A stretch of DNA of 64,000 nt from Tipula vernalis. Its lineage: Eukaryota; Arthropoda; Insecta; Diptera; Tipulidae. Below the pieces are notes generated by a model that was given only the letters and a program-made list of their open reading frames with translations, did no database searches and was not told the origin of the DNA. The stretch is from the NCBI GenBank assembly GCA_958295665.1, contig OY282558.1, positions 461,750,995 through 461,814,994 on the forward strand. Direction: 5' to 3'. Each line of letters begins with the position of its first letter. Positions within the stretch are counted from its first letter, which is position 1. Shown piece after piece: positions 39,491-53,579 of the stretch. Position numbers and translations under genes: made by a program.

Positions 39491-42263
39491 GGTGATTTTC
39501 TTCGAATCGAACTTTCTACGAAATGTATGGTATAGCAATTACAGGTCTCGTGACCTATCATTTAAGGTATCAAGAACCGCAATCGGAGCATAATTGTAGA
39601 TTTCGGATTTTTACAGCTCTGAATCAGCTGAGCTATAATAAGGTGATTTTCTTCGAATCGAACTTTCTTCGAAATGTATGGTATAGCAATTACAGGTCTC
39701 GTGACCTATCATTTAAGGTATCAAGAACCGCAATAAGAGCACAATTGCAGATTTTGGATTTTTACAGCTCTGAATCGGCTGAGCTATAGTAAGGTGATTT
39801 TCTTCGAATCGATTTTTCTGTGAAATGTATGGAAATAATCAACCAATTTTAACGCGATTTGGCATAACAATTACAAGTCTCGAGACCTATCATTTGAGGT
39901 ATCAAGAACCGCAATCGGAGTACAATTGCAGATTTCGGATTTTTACAGCTCTGAATCGGCTGAGCTATAGTAAGGTGATTTTCTTCGAATCGAACTTTCT
40001 TCGAAATGTATGGTATAGCAATTACAGGTCTCGTGACCTATCATTTAAGGTATCAAGAACCGCAATCAGAGCATAATTGTAGATTTCGGATTTTTACAGC
40101 TCTGAATCGGCTGAGCTATGGTAAGGTGATTTTCTTCGAATCGATTTTTCTGTGAAATGTATATAAATAATCAACCAATTTTAACGCGGTTTGGCATAAC
40201 AATTACAAGTCCCGAGACCTATCATTTGAGGTATCAAGAACCGCAATCGGAGCACAATTGCAGATTTCGGATTTTTACAGCTCTGAATCGGCTGAGCTAT
40301 AGTAAGGTGATTTTCTTCGAATCGAACTTTCTTCGAAATGTATGGTATAGCAATTACAGGTCTCGTGACCTATCATTTAAGGTATCAAGAACCGCAATCA
40401 GAGCATAATTGTAGATTTCGGATTTTTACAGCTCTGAATCAGCTGAGCTATAGTAAGGTGATTTTCTTCGAATCGAACTTTCTTCGAAATGTATGGTATA
40501 GCAATTACAGGTCTCGTGACCTATCATTTAAGGTATCAAGAACCGCAATAAGAGCACAATTGCAGATTTTGGATTTTTACAGCTCTGAATCGGCTGAGCT
40601 ATAGTAAGGTGATTTTCTTCGAATCGATTTTTCTGTGAAATGTATGGAAATAATCAACTAATTTTAACGCGATTTGGCATAACAATTACAAGTCTCGAGA
40701 CCTATCATTTGAGGTATCAAGAACCGCAATCGGAGTACAATTGCAGATTTCGGATTTTTACAGCTCTGAATCGGCTGAGCTATAGTAAGGTGATTTTCTT
40801 CGAATCGAACTTTCTTCGAAATGTATGGTATAGCAATTACAGGTCTCGTGACCTATCATTTAAGGTATCAAGAACCGCAATCAGAGCATAATTGTAGATT
40901 TCGGATTTTTACAGCTCTGAATCGGCTGAGCTATGGTAAGGTGATTTTCTTCGAATCGATTTTTCTGTGAAATGTATATAAATAATCAACCAATTTTAAC
41001 GCGGTTTGGCATAACAATTACAAGTCCCGAGACCTATCATTTGAGGTATCAAGAACCGCAATCGGAGCACAATTGCAGATTTCGGATTTTTACAGCTCTG
41101 AATCGGCTGAGCTATAGTAAGGTGATTTTCTTCGAATCGAACTTTCTTCGAAATGTATGGTATAGCAATTACAGGTCTCGTGACCTATCATTTAAGGTAT
41201 CAAGAACCGCAATCAGAGCATAATTGTAGATTTCGGATTTTTACAGCTCTGAATCGGCTGAGCTAAGGTGATTTTCTTCGAATTGATTTTTCTGTGAAAT
41301 GTATATAAATAATCAACCAATTTTAACGCGGTTTGGCATAACAATTACAAGTCCCGAGACCTATCATTTGAGGTATCAAGAACCGCAATCGGAACACAAT
41401 TGCAGATTTCGGATTTTTACAGCTCTGAATCGGCTGAGCTATAGTAAGGTGATTTTCTTCGAATCGAACTTTCTTCGAAATGTATGGGTATAGCAATTAC
41501 AGGTCTCGTGACCAATCAATTAAGGTATCAAGAACCGCAATCAGAGCATAATTGTAGATTTCGGATTTTTACAGCTCTGAATCGGCTGAGCTATAGTAAG
41601 GTGATTTTCTTCGAATCGATTTTTCTGTGAAATGTATGGAAATAATCAACCAATTTTAACGCGATTTGGCATAACAATTACAAGTCTCGAGACCTATCAT
41701 TTGAGGTATCAAGAACCGCAATCGGAGCACAATTGCAGATTTCGAATTTTTACAGCTCTGAATCGGCTGAGCTATTGTAAGGTGATTTTCTACGAATCGA
41801 ACTTTCAACGAAATGTATGGTATAGCAATTACAGGTCTCGTGACCTATCATTTAAGGTATCAAGAACCGCAATCAGAGCATAATTGTAGATTTCGGATTT
41901 TTACAGCTCTGAATCGGCTGAGCTATAGTAAGGTGATTTTCTTCGAATCGATTTTTCTGTGAAATGTATGGAAATAATCAACCAATTTTAACGCGATTTG
42001 GCATAACAATTACAAGTCTCGAGACCTATCATTTGAGGTATCAAGAACCGCAATCGGAGCACAATTGCAGATTTCGGATTTTTACAGCTCTGAATCGGCT
42101 GAGCTATAGTAAGGTGATTTTCTTCGAATCGAACTTTCTTCGAAATGTATGGTATAGCAATTACAGGTCTCGTGACCTATCATTTAAGGTATCAAGAACC
42201 GCAATCAGAGCATAATTGTAGATTTCGGATTTTTACAGCTCTGAATCAGCTGAGCTATAATAA
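39491..42263 (+). repeat. Long segmental repeat, copy 1 (2773 bp, offset 3286)
   Basis: Seventeen monomers correspond one to one with 42777-45549. The strongest evidence is a shared series of rare changes: the five-base deletion gagctaaggtg (41264), tatgggtatag (41484), accaatcaattaagg (41512) and tctacgaatcgaactttcaacg (41788). The B-A-B between the two copies (42264-42776) is not part of the match. Confidence 0.85.
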
Positions 42264-42776
42264 GGTGATTTTCTTCGAATCGATTTTTCTGTGAAATGTA
42301 TGGAAATAATCAACCAATTTTAACGCGATTTGGCATAACAATTACAAGTCTCGAGACCTATCATTTGAGGTATCAAGAACCGCAATCGGAGCACAATTGC
42401 AGATTTCGGATTTTTACAGCTCTGAATCGGCTGAGCTATAGTAAGGTGATTTTCTTCGAATCGAACTTTCTTCGAAATGTATGGTATAGCAATTACAGGT
42501 CTCGTGACCTATCATTTAAGGTATCAAGAACCGCAATCAGAGCATAATTGTAGATTTCGGATTTTTACAGCTCTGAATCGGCTGAGCTATAGTAAGGTGA
42601 TTTTCTTCGAATCGATTTTTCTGTGAAATGTATGGAAATAATCAATTAATTTTAACACGATTTGGCATAACAATTACAAGTCTCGAGACCTATCATTTGA
42701 GGTATCAAGAACCGCAATCGGAGTACAATTGCAGATTTCGGATTTTTACAGCTCTGAATCGGCTGAGCTATAGTAA

Positions 42777-45549
42777 GGTGATTTTCTTCGAATCGAACTT
42801 TCTTCGAAATGTATGGTATAGCAATTACAGGTCTCGTGACCTATCATTTAAGGTATCAAGAACCGCAATCGGAGCATAATTGTAGATTTCGGATTTTTAC
42901 AGCTCTGAATCAGCTGAGCTATAATAAGGTGATTTTCTTCGAATCGAACTTTCTTCGAAATGTATGGTATAGCAATTACAGGTCTCGTGACCTATCATTT
43001 AAGGTATCAAGAACCGCAATAAGAGCACAATTGCAGATTTTGGATTTTTACAGCTCTGAATCGGCTGAGCTATAGTAAGGTGATTTTCTTCGAATCGATT
43101 TTTCTGTGAAATGTATGGAAATAATCAACCAATTTTAACGCGATTTGGCATAACAATTACAAGTCTCGAGACCTATCATTTGAGGTATCAAGAACCGCAA
43201 TCGGAGTACAATTGCAGATTTCGGATTTTTACAGCTCTGAATCGGCTGAGCTATAGTAAGGTGATTTTCTTCGAATCGAACTTTCTTCGAAATGTATGGT
43301 ATAGCAATTACAGGTCTCGTGACCTATCATTTAAGGTATCAAGAACCGCAATCAGAGCATAATTGTAGATTTCGGATTTTTACAGCTCTGAATCGGCTGA
43401 GCTATGGTAAGGTGATTTTCTTCGAATCGATTTTTCTGTGAAATGTATATAAATAATCAACCAATTTTAACGCGGTTTGGCATAACAATTACAAGTCCCG
43501 AGACCTATCATTTGAGGTATCAAGAACCGCAATCGGAGCACAATTGCAGATTTCGGATTTTTACAGCTCTGAATCGGCTGAGCTATAGTAAGGTGATTTT
43601 CTTCGAATCGAACTTTCTTCGAAATGTATGGTATAGCAATTACAGGTCTCGTGACCTATCATTTAAGGTATCAAGAACCGCAATCAGAGCATAATTGTAG
43701 ATTTCGGATTTTTACAGCTCTGAATCAGCTGAGCTATAGTAAGGTGATTTTCTTCGAATCGAACTTTCTTCGAAATGTATGGTATAGCAATTACAGGTCT
43801 CGTGACCTATCATTTAAGGTATCAAGAACCGCAATAAGAGCACAATTGCAGATTTTGGATTTTTACAGCTCTGAATCGGCTGAGCTATAGTAAGGTGATT
43901 TTCTTCGAATCGATTTTTCTGTGAAATGTATGGAAATAATCAACTAATTTTAACGCGATTTGGCATAACAATTACAAGTCTCGAGACCTATCATTTGAGG
44001 TATCAAGAACCGCAATCGGAGTACAATTGCAGATTTCGGATTTTTACAGCTCTGAATCGGCTGAGCTATAGTAAGGTGATTTTCTTCGAATCGAACTTTC
44101 TTCGAAATGTATGGTATAGCAATTACAGGTCTCGTGACCTATCATTTAAGGTATTAAGAACCGCAATCAGAGCATAATTGTAGATTTCGGATTTTTACAG
44201 CTCTGAATCGGCTGAGCTATGGTAAGGTGATTTTCTTCGAATCGATTTTTCTGTGAAATGTATATAAATAATCAACCAATTTTAACGCGGTTTGGCATAA
44301 CAATTACAAGTCCCGAGACCTATCATTTGAGGTATCAAGAACCGCAATCGGAGCACAATTGCAGATTTCGGATTTTTACAGCTCTGAATCGGCTGAGCTA
44401 TAGTAAGGTGATTTTCTTCGAATCGAACTTTCTTCGAAATGTATGGTATAGCAATTACAGGTCTCGTGACCTATCATTTAAGGTATCAAGAACCGCAATC
44501 AGAGCATAATTGTAGATTTCGGATTTTTACAGCTCTGAATCGGCTGAGCTAAGGTGATTTTCTTCGAATTGATTTTTCTGTGAAATGTATATAAATAATC
44601 AACCAATTTTAACGCGGTTTGGCATAACAATTACAAGTCCCGAGACCTATCATTTGAGGTATCAAGAACCGCAATCGGAACACAATTGCAGATTTCGGAT
44701 TTTTACAGCTCTGAATCGGCTGAGCTATAGTAAGGTGATTTTCTTCGAATCGAACTTTCTTCGAAATGTATGGGTATAGCAATTACAGGTCTCGTGACCA
44801 ATCAATTAAGGTATCAAGAACCGCAATCAGAGCATAATTGTAGATTTCGGATTTTTACAGCTCTGAATCGGCTGAGCAATAGTAAGGTGATTTTCTTCGA
44901 ATCGATTTTTCTGTGAAATGTATGGAAATAATCAACCAATTTTAACGCGATTTGGCATAACAATTACAAGTCTCGAGACCTATCATTTGAGGTATCAAGA
45001 ACCGCAATCGGAGCACAATTGCAGATTTCGAATTTTTACAGCTCTGAATCGGCTGAGCTATTGTAAGGTGATTTTCTACGAATCGAACTTTCAACGAAAT
45101 GTATGGTATAGCAATTACAGGTCTCGTGACCTATCATTTAAGGTATCAAGAACCGCAATCAGAGCATAATTGTAGATTTCGGATTTTTACAGCTCTGAAT
45201 CGGCTGAGCTATAGTAAGGTGATTTTCTTCGAATCGATTTTTCTGTGAAATGTATGGAAATAATCAACCAATTTTAACGCGATTTGGCATAACAATTACA
45301 AGTCTCGAGACCTATCATTTGAGGTATCAAGAACCGCAATCGGAGCACAATTGCAGATTTCGGATTTTTACAGCTCTGAATCGGCTGAGCTATAGTAAGG
45401 TGATTTTCTTCGAATCGAACTTTCTTCGAAATGTATGGTATAGCAATTACAGGTCTCGTGACCTATCATTTAAGGTATCAAGAACCGCAATCAGAGCATA
45501 ATTGTAGATTTCGGATTTTTACAGCTCTGAATCGGCTGAGCTATAGTAA
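42777..45549 (+). repeat. Long segmental repeat, copy 2 (offset 3286)
   Basis: This carries the same series of rare changes as copy 1, at 44550, 44770, 44798 and 45074. It has private substitutions ggtattaagaacc (about 44152) and gagcaatag (about 44876), so it has diverged slightly since duplication. Its right part overlaps the 2.5-kb block that recurs at 51104 and 56020. Confidence 0.85.
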
Positions 45550-47028
45550 GGTGATTTTCTTCGAATCGATTTTTCTGTGAAATGTATGGAAATAATCAAC
45601 CAATTTTAACGCGGTTTGGCATAACAATTACAAGTCCCGAGACCTATCATTTGAGGTATCAAGAACCGCAATCGGAGCACAATTGCAGATTTCGGATTTT
45701 TACAGCTCTGAATCGGCTGAGCTATAGTAAGGTGATTTTCTTCGAATCGAACTTTCTTCGAAATGTATGGTATAGCAATTACAGGTCTCGTGACCTATCA
45801 TTTAAGGTATCAAGAACCGCAATCGGAGCTCAATTGCAGATTTTGGATTTTTACAGCTCTGAATCGGCTGAGCTATAGTAAGGTGATTTTCTTCGAATCG
45901 AACTTTCTTCGAAATGTATGGTATAGCAATTACAGGTCTCGTGACCTATCATTTAAGGTATCAAGAACCGCAATCGGAGTACAATTGCAGATTTTGGATT
46001 TTTACAGCTCTGAATCGGCTGAGCTATAGTAAGGTGATTTTCTTCGAATCGATTTTTCTGTGAAATGTATATAAATAATCAACCAATTTTAACGCGGTTT
46101 GGCATAACAATTACAAGTCCCAAGACCTATCATTTGAGGTATCAAGAACCGCAATCGGAGCACAATTGCAGATTTCGGATTTTTACAGCTCTGAATCGGC
46201 TGAGCTATAGTAAGGTGATTTTCTTCGAATCGATTTTTCTGTGAAATGTATATAAATAATCAACCAATTTTAACGCGGTTTGGCATAACAATTACAAGTC
46301 CCGAGACCTATCATTTGAGGTATCAAGAACCGCAATCGGAACACAATTGCAGATTTCGGATTTTTACAGCTCTGAATCGGCTGAGCTATAGTAAGGTGAT
46401 TTTCTTCGAATCGAACTTTCTTCGAAATGTATGGTATAGCAATTACAGGTCCCGAGACCTATCATTTAAGGTATCAAGAACCGAAATCGGAGCACAATTG
46501 CAGATTTCGGATTTTTACAGCTCTGAATCGGCTGAGCTATAGTAAGGTGATTTTCTTCGAATCGAACGTTCTTCGAAATGTATGGTATAGCAATTACAGG
46601 TCTCGTGACCTATCATTTAAGGTATCAAGAACCGCAATCAGAGCATAATTGTAGATTTCGGATTTTTACAGCTCTGAATCGGCTGAGCTATAGTAAGGTG
46701 ATTTTCTTCGAATCGATTTTTCTGTGAAATGTATATAAATAATCAACCAATTTTAACGCGGTTTGGCATAACAATTACAAGTCCCGAGACCTATCATTTG
46801 AGGTATCAAGAACCGCAATCGGAACACAATTGCAGATTTCGGATTTTTACAGCTCTGAATCGGCTGAGCTATAGTAAGGTGATTTTCTTCGAATCGAACT
46901 TTCTTCGAAATGTATGGTATAGCAATTACAGGTCTCGTGACCTATCATTTAAGGTATCAAGAACCGCAATCGGAGCACAATTGCAGATTTCGGATTTTTA
47001 CAGCTCTGAATCGGCTGAGCTATAGTAA
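44553..47028 (+). repeat. About 2.48-kb block, first of three copies
   Basis: Monomer starts match the 51104 block at a constant offset of 6551 bp. The series includes a B-B dimer with caagtcccaagacc (about 46110), an A with caggtcccgagacc and gaaccgaaatcgg (about 46447), and an A with gaacgttcttcg. This copy reads gatttttctgtg and accaatcaattaagg where the other two read gatttctctgtg and accaatcatttaagg. Confidence 0.8.
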
Positions 47029-48507
47029 GGTGATTTTCTTCGAATCGATTTTTCTGTGAAATGTATATAAATAATCAACCAATTGTAACGCGGTTCGGCA
47101 TAACAATTACAAGTCCCGAGACCTATCATTTGAGGTATCAAGAACCGCAATCGGAGCACAATTGCAGATTTCGGATTTTTACAGCTCTGAATCGGCTGAG
47201 CTATAGTAAGGTGATTTTCTTCGAATCGAACTTTCTTCGAAATGTATGGTATAGCAATTACAGGTCTCGTGACCTATCATTTAAGGTATCAAGAACCGCA
47301 ATCAGAGCATAATTGTAGATTTCGGATTTTTACAGCTCTGAATCGGCTGAGCTATAGTAAGGTGATTTTCTTCGAATCGATTTTTCTGTGAAATGTATGG
47401 AAATAATCAACCAATTTTAACGCGGTTTGGCATAACAATTACAAGTCTCGAGACCTATCATTTGAGGTATCAAGAACCGCAAACGGAGCACAATTGCAGA
47501 TTTCGGATTTTTACATCTCTGAATCGGCTGAGCTATAGTAAGGTGATTTTCTTCGAATCGAACTTTCTTCGAAATGTATGGTATAGCAATTACAGGTCTC
47601 GTGACCTATCATTTAAGGTATCAAGAACCGAAATCAGAGCATAATTGTAGATTTCGGATTTTTACAGCTCTGAATCGGCTGAGCTATAGTAAGGTGATTT
47701 TCTTCGAATCGATTTTTCTGTGAAATGTATGGAAATAATCAACCAATTTTAACGCGGTTTGGCATAACAATTACAAGTCCCGAGACCTATCATTTGAGGT
47801 ATCAAGAACCGCAATCGGAGCACAATTGCAGATTTCGGATTTTTACAGCTCTGAATCGGCTGAGCTATAGTAAGGTGATTTTCTTCGAATCGAACTTTCT
47901 TCGAAATGTATGGTATAGCAATTACAGGTCTCGTGACCTATCATTTAAGGTATCAAGAACCGCAATCGGAGCTCAATTGCAGATTTTGGATTTTTACAGC
48001 TCTGAATCGGCTGAGCTATAGTAAGGTGATTTTCTTCGAATCGAACTTTCTTCGAAATGTATGGTATAGCAATTACAGGTCTCGTGACCTATCATTTAAG
48101 GTATCAAGAACCGCAATCGGAGCACAATTGCAGATTTTGGATTTTTACAGCTTTGAATCGGCTGAGCTATAGTAAGGTGATTTTCTTCGAATCGATTTTT
48201 CTGTGAATTGTATGGAAATAATCAACCAATTTTAACGCGGTTTGGCATAACAATTACAAGTCCCGAGACCTATCATTTGAGGTATCAAGAACCGCAATCG
48301 GAGCACAATTGCAGATTTCGGATTTTTACAGCTCTGAATCGGCTGAGCTATAGTAAGGTGATTTTCTTCGAATCGAACTTTCTTCGAAATGTATGGTATA
48401 GCAATTACAGGTCTCGTGACCTATCATTTAAGGTATCAAGAACCGCAATCAGAGCATAATTGTAGATTTCGGATTTTTACAGCTCTGAATCAGCTGAGCT
48501 ATAGTAA

Positions 48508-48658
48508 GGTGATTTTCTTCGAATCGAACTTTCTTCGAAATGTATGGTATAGCAATTACAAGTCTCGAGACCTATCATTTGAGGTATCAAGAACCGCAAT
48601 CGGAGTACAATTGCAGATTTCGGATTTTTACAGCTCTGAATCGGCTGAGCTATAGTAA
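48508..48658 (+). repeat. Chimeric A/B monomer, 151 bp
   Basis: The first half is type A (gaactttcttcgaaatg, tatggtatagcaatt). From the middle it switches to the block 5 type B sequence: acaagtctcgagacc, catttgagg, gagtacaattg. The length is that of A. The switch lies in the attaca shared by both types, so it looks like a crossover or conversion between an A and a B monomer. Confidence 0.85.
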
Positions 48659-48809
48659 GGTGATTTTCTTCGAATCGAACTTTCTTCGAAATGTATGGTA
48701 TAGCAATTACAGGTCTCGTGACCTATCATTTAAGGTATCAAGAACCGCAATCAGAGCATAATTGTAGATTTCGGATTTTTACAGCTCTGAATCGGCTGAG
48801 CTATGGTAA

Positions 48810-51800
48810 GGTGATTTTCTTCGAATCGATTTTTCTGTGAAATGTATATAAATAATCAACCAATTTTAACGCGGTTTGGCATAACAATTACAAGTCCCGA
48901 GACCTATCATTTGAGGTATCAAGAACCGCAATCGGAGCACAATTGCAGATTTCGGATTTTTACAGCTCTGAATCGGCTGAGCTATAGTAAGGTGATTTTC
49001 TTCGAATCGAACTTTCTTCGAAATGTATGGTATAGCAATTACAGGTCCCGAGACCTATCATTTAAGGTATCAAGAACCGAAATCGGAGCACAATTGCAGA
49101 TTTCGGATTTTTACAGCTCTGAATCGGCTGAGCTATAGTAAGGTGATTTTCTTCGAATCGAACGTTCTTCGAAATGTATGGTATAGCAATTACAGGTCTC
49201 GTGACCTATCATTTAAGGTATCAAGAACCGCAATCGGAGCACAATTGCAGATTTTGGATTTTTACAGCTCTGAATCGGCTGAGCTAAAGTAAGGTGATTT
49301 TCTTCGAATCGATTTTTCTGTGAAATGTATATAAATAATCAACCAATTGTAACGCTGTTTGGCATAACAATTACAAGTCCCGAGACCTATCATTTGAGGT
49401 ATCAAGAACCGCAATCGGAGCACAATTGCAGATTTCGGATTTTTACAGCTCTGAATCGGCTGAGCTATAGTAAGGTGATTTTCTTCGAATCGAACTTTCT
49501 TCGAAATGTATGGTATAGCAATTACAGGTCTCGTGACCTATCATTTAAGGTATCAAGAACCGCAATCAGAGCATAATTGTAGATTTCGGATTTTTACAGC
49601 TCTGAATCGGCTGAGCTATAGTAAGGTGATTTTCTTCGAATCGATTTTTCTGTGAAATGTATGGAAATAATCAACCAATTTTAACACGATTTGGCATAAC
49701 AATTACAAGTCTCGAGACCTATCATTTGAGGTATCAAGAACCGCAATCGGAGTACAATTGCAGATTTCGGATTTTTACAGCTCTGAATCGGCTGAGCTAT
49801 AGTAAGGTGATTTTCTTCGAATCGAACTTTCTTCGAAATGTATGGTATAGCAATTACAGGTCTCGTGACCTATCATTTAAGGTATCAAGAACCGCAATCA
49901 GAGCATAATTGTAGATTTCGGATTTTTACAGCTCTGAATCAGCTGAGCTATAGTAAGGTGATTTTCTTCGAATCGAACTTTCTTCGAAATGTATGGTATA
50001 GCAATTACAGGTCTCGTGACCTATCATTTAAGGTATCAAGAACCGCAATAAGAGCACAATTGCAGATTTTGGATTTTTACAGCTCTGAATCGGCTGAGCT
50101 ATAGTAAGGTGATTTTCTTCGAATCGATTTTTCTGTGAAATGTATGGAAATAATCAACCAATTTTAACGCGATTTGGCATAACAATTACAAGTCTCGAGA
50201 CCTATCATTTGAGGTATCAAGAACCGCAATCGGAGTACAATTGCAGATTTCGGATTTTTACAGCTCTGAATCGGCTGAGCTATAGTAAGGTGATTTTCTT
50301 CGAATCGAACTTTCTTCGAAATGTATGGTATAGCAATTACAGGTCTCGTGACCTATCATTTAAGGTATCAAGAACCGCAATCAGAGCATAATTGTAGATT
50401 TCGGATTTTTACAGCTCTGAATCGGCTGAGCTATGGTAAGGTGATTTTCTTCGAATCGATTTTTCTGTGAAATGTATATAAATAATCAACCAATTTTAAC
50501 GCGGTTTGGCATAACAATTACAAGTCCCGAGACCTATCATTTGAGGTATCAAGAACCGCAATCGGAGCACAATTGCAGATTTCGGATTTTTACAGCTCTG
50601 AATCGGCTGAGCTATAGTAAGGTGATTTTCTTCGAATCGAACTTTCTTCGAAATGTATGGTATAGCAATTACAGGTCTCGTGACCTATCATTTAAGGTAT
50701 CAAGAACCGCAATCAGAGCATAATTGTAGATTTCGGATTTTTACAGCTCTGAATCGGCTGAGCTATGGTAAGGTGATTTTCTTCGAATCGATTTTTCTGT
50801 GAAATGTATATAAATAATCAACCAATTTTAACGCGGTTTGGCATAACAATTACAAGTCCCGAGACCTATCATTTGAGGTATCAAGAACCGCAATCGGAGC
50901 ACAATTGCAGATTTCGGATTTTTACAGCTCTGAATCGGCTGAGCTATAGTAAGGTGATTTTCTTCGAATCGAACTTTCTTCGAAATGTATGGTATAGCAA
51001 TTACAGGTCTCGTGACCTATCATTTAAGGTATCAAGAACCGCAATCAGAGCATAATTGTAGATTTCGGATTTTTACAGCTCTGAATCGGCTGAGCTATAG
51101 TAAGGTGATTTTCTTCGAATTGATTTCTCTGTGAAATGTATATAAATAATCAACCAATTTTAACGCGGTTTGGCATAACAATTACAAGTCCCGAGACCTA
51201 TCATTTGAGGTATCAAGAACCGCAATCGGAACACAATTGCAGATTTCGGATTTTTACAGCTCTGAATCGGCTGAGCTATAGTAAGGTGATTTTCTTCGAA
51301 TCGAACTTTCTTCGAAATGTATGGGTATAGCAATTACAGGTCTCGTGACCAATCATTTAAGGTATCAAGAACCGCAATCAGAGCATAATTGTAGATTTCG
51401 GATTTTTACAGCTCTGAATCGGCTGAGCTATAGTAAGGTGATTTTCTTCGAATCGATTTTTCTGTGAAATGTATGGAAATAATCAACCAATTTTAACGCG
51501 ATTTGGCATAACAATTACAAGTCTCGAGACCTATCATTTGAGGTATCAAGAACCGCAATCGGAGCACAATTGCAGATTTCGGATTTTTACAGCTCTGAAT
51601 CGGCTGAGCTATTGTAAGGTGATTTTCTTCGAATCGAACTTTCAACGAAATGTATGGTATAGCAATTACAGGTCTCGTGACCTATCATTTAAGGTATCAA
51701 GAACCGCAATCAGAGCATAATTGTAGATTTCGGATTTTTACAGCTCTGAATCGGCTGAGCTATAGTAAGGTGATTTTCTTCGAATCGATTTTTCTGTGAA

Positions 51801-53579
51801 ATGTATGGAAATAATCAACCAATTTTAACGCGATTTGGCATAACAATTACAAGTCTCGAGACCTATCATTTGAGGTATCAAGAACCGCAATCGGAGCACA
51901 ATTGCAGATTTCGGATTTTTACAGCTCTGAATCGGCTGAGCTATAGTAAGGTGATTTTCTTCGAATCGAACTTTCTTCGAAATGTATGGTATAGCAATTA
52001 CAGGTCTCGTGACCTATCATTTAAGGTATCAAGAACCGCAATCAGAGCATAATTGTAGATTTCGGATTTTTACAGCTCTGAATCGGCTGAGCTATAGTAA
52101 GGTGATTTTCTTCGAATCGATTTTTCTGTGAAATGTATGGAAATAATCAACCAATTTTAACGCGGTTTGGCATAACAATTACAAGTCCCGAGACCTATCA
52201 TTTGAGGTATCAAGAACCGCAATCGGAGCACAATTGCAGATTTCGGATTTTTACAGCTCTGAATCGGCTGAGCTATAGTAAGGTGATTTTCTTCGAATCG
52301 AACTTTCTTCGAAATGTATGGTATAGCAATTACAGGTCTCGTGACCTATCATTTAAGGTATCAAGAACCGCAATCGGAGCTCAATTGCAGATTTTGGATT
52401 TTTACAGCTCTGAATCGGCTGAGCTATAGTAAGGTGATTTTCTTCGAATCGAACTTTCTTCGAAATGTATGGTATAGCAATTACAGGTCTCGTGACCTAT
52501 CATTTAAGGTATCAAGAACCGCAATCGGAGTACAATTGCAGATTTTGGATTTTTACAGCTCTGAATCGGCTGAGCTATAGTAAGGTGATTTTCTTCGAAT
52601 CGATTTTTCTGTGAAATGTATATAAATAATCAACCAATTTTAACGCGGTTTGGCATAACAATTACAAGTCCCAAGACCTATCATTTGAGGTATCAAGAAC
52701 CGCAATCGGAGCACAATTGCAGATTTCGGATTTTTACAGCTCTGAATCGGCTGAGCTATAGTAAGGTGATTTTCTTCGAATCGATTTTTCTGTGAAATGT
52801 ATATAAATAATCAACCAATTTTAACGCGGTTTGGCATAACAATTACAAGTCCCGAGACCTATCATTTGAGGTATCAAGAACCGCAATCGGAACACAATTG
52901 CAGATTTCGGATTTTTACAGCTCTGAATCGGCTGAGCTATAGTAAGGTGATTTTCTTCGAATCGAACTTTCTTCGAAATGTATGGTATAGCAATTACAGG
53001 TCCCGAGACCTATCATTTAAGGTATCAAGCACCGAAATCGGAGCACAATTGCAGATTTCGGATTTTTACAGCTCTGAATCGGCTGAGCTATAGTAAGGTG
53101 ATTTTCTTCGAATCGAACGTTCTTCGAAATGTATGGTATAGCAATTACAGGTCTCGTGACCTATCATTTAAGGTATCAAGAACCGCAATCAGAGCATAAT
53201 TGTAGATTTCGGATTTTTACAGCTCTGAATCGGCTGAGCTATAGTAAGGTGATTTTCTTCGAATCGATTTTTCTGTGAAATGTATATAAATAATCAACCA
53301 ATTTTAACGCGGTTTGGCATAACAATTACAAGTCCCGAGACCTATCATTTGAGGTATCAAGAACCGCAATCGGAACACAATTGCAGATTTCGGATTTTTA
53401 CAGCTCTGAATCGGCTGAGCTATAGTAAGGTGATTTTCTTCGAATCGAACTTTCTTCGAAATGTATGGTATAGCAATTACAGGTCTCGTGACCTATCATT
53501 TAAGGTATCAAGAACCGCAATCAGAGCATAATTGTAGATTTCGGATTTTTACAGCTCTGAATCGGCTGAGCTATGGTAA
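48810..53579 (+). repeat. 4770-bp higher-order repeat of 29 monomers (13 B, 16 A), copy 1
   Basis: Monomer starts and variants correspond to the directly adjacent 53580-58495. Counting 13 B and 16 A gives 4769 bp, plus the one-base insertion tatgggtatag (about 51323), which equals 4770. Shared rare features with copy 2 are caattgtaacgctgtttgg (49346, 54116), gagctaaagtaagg (49284, 54054), gatttctctgtg (51122, 56038) and tcaagcaccgaaatcgg (53023, 57939). Confidence 0.85.
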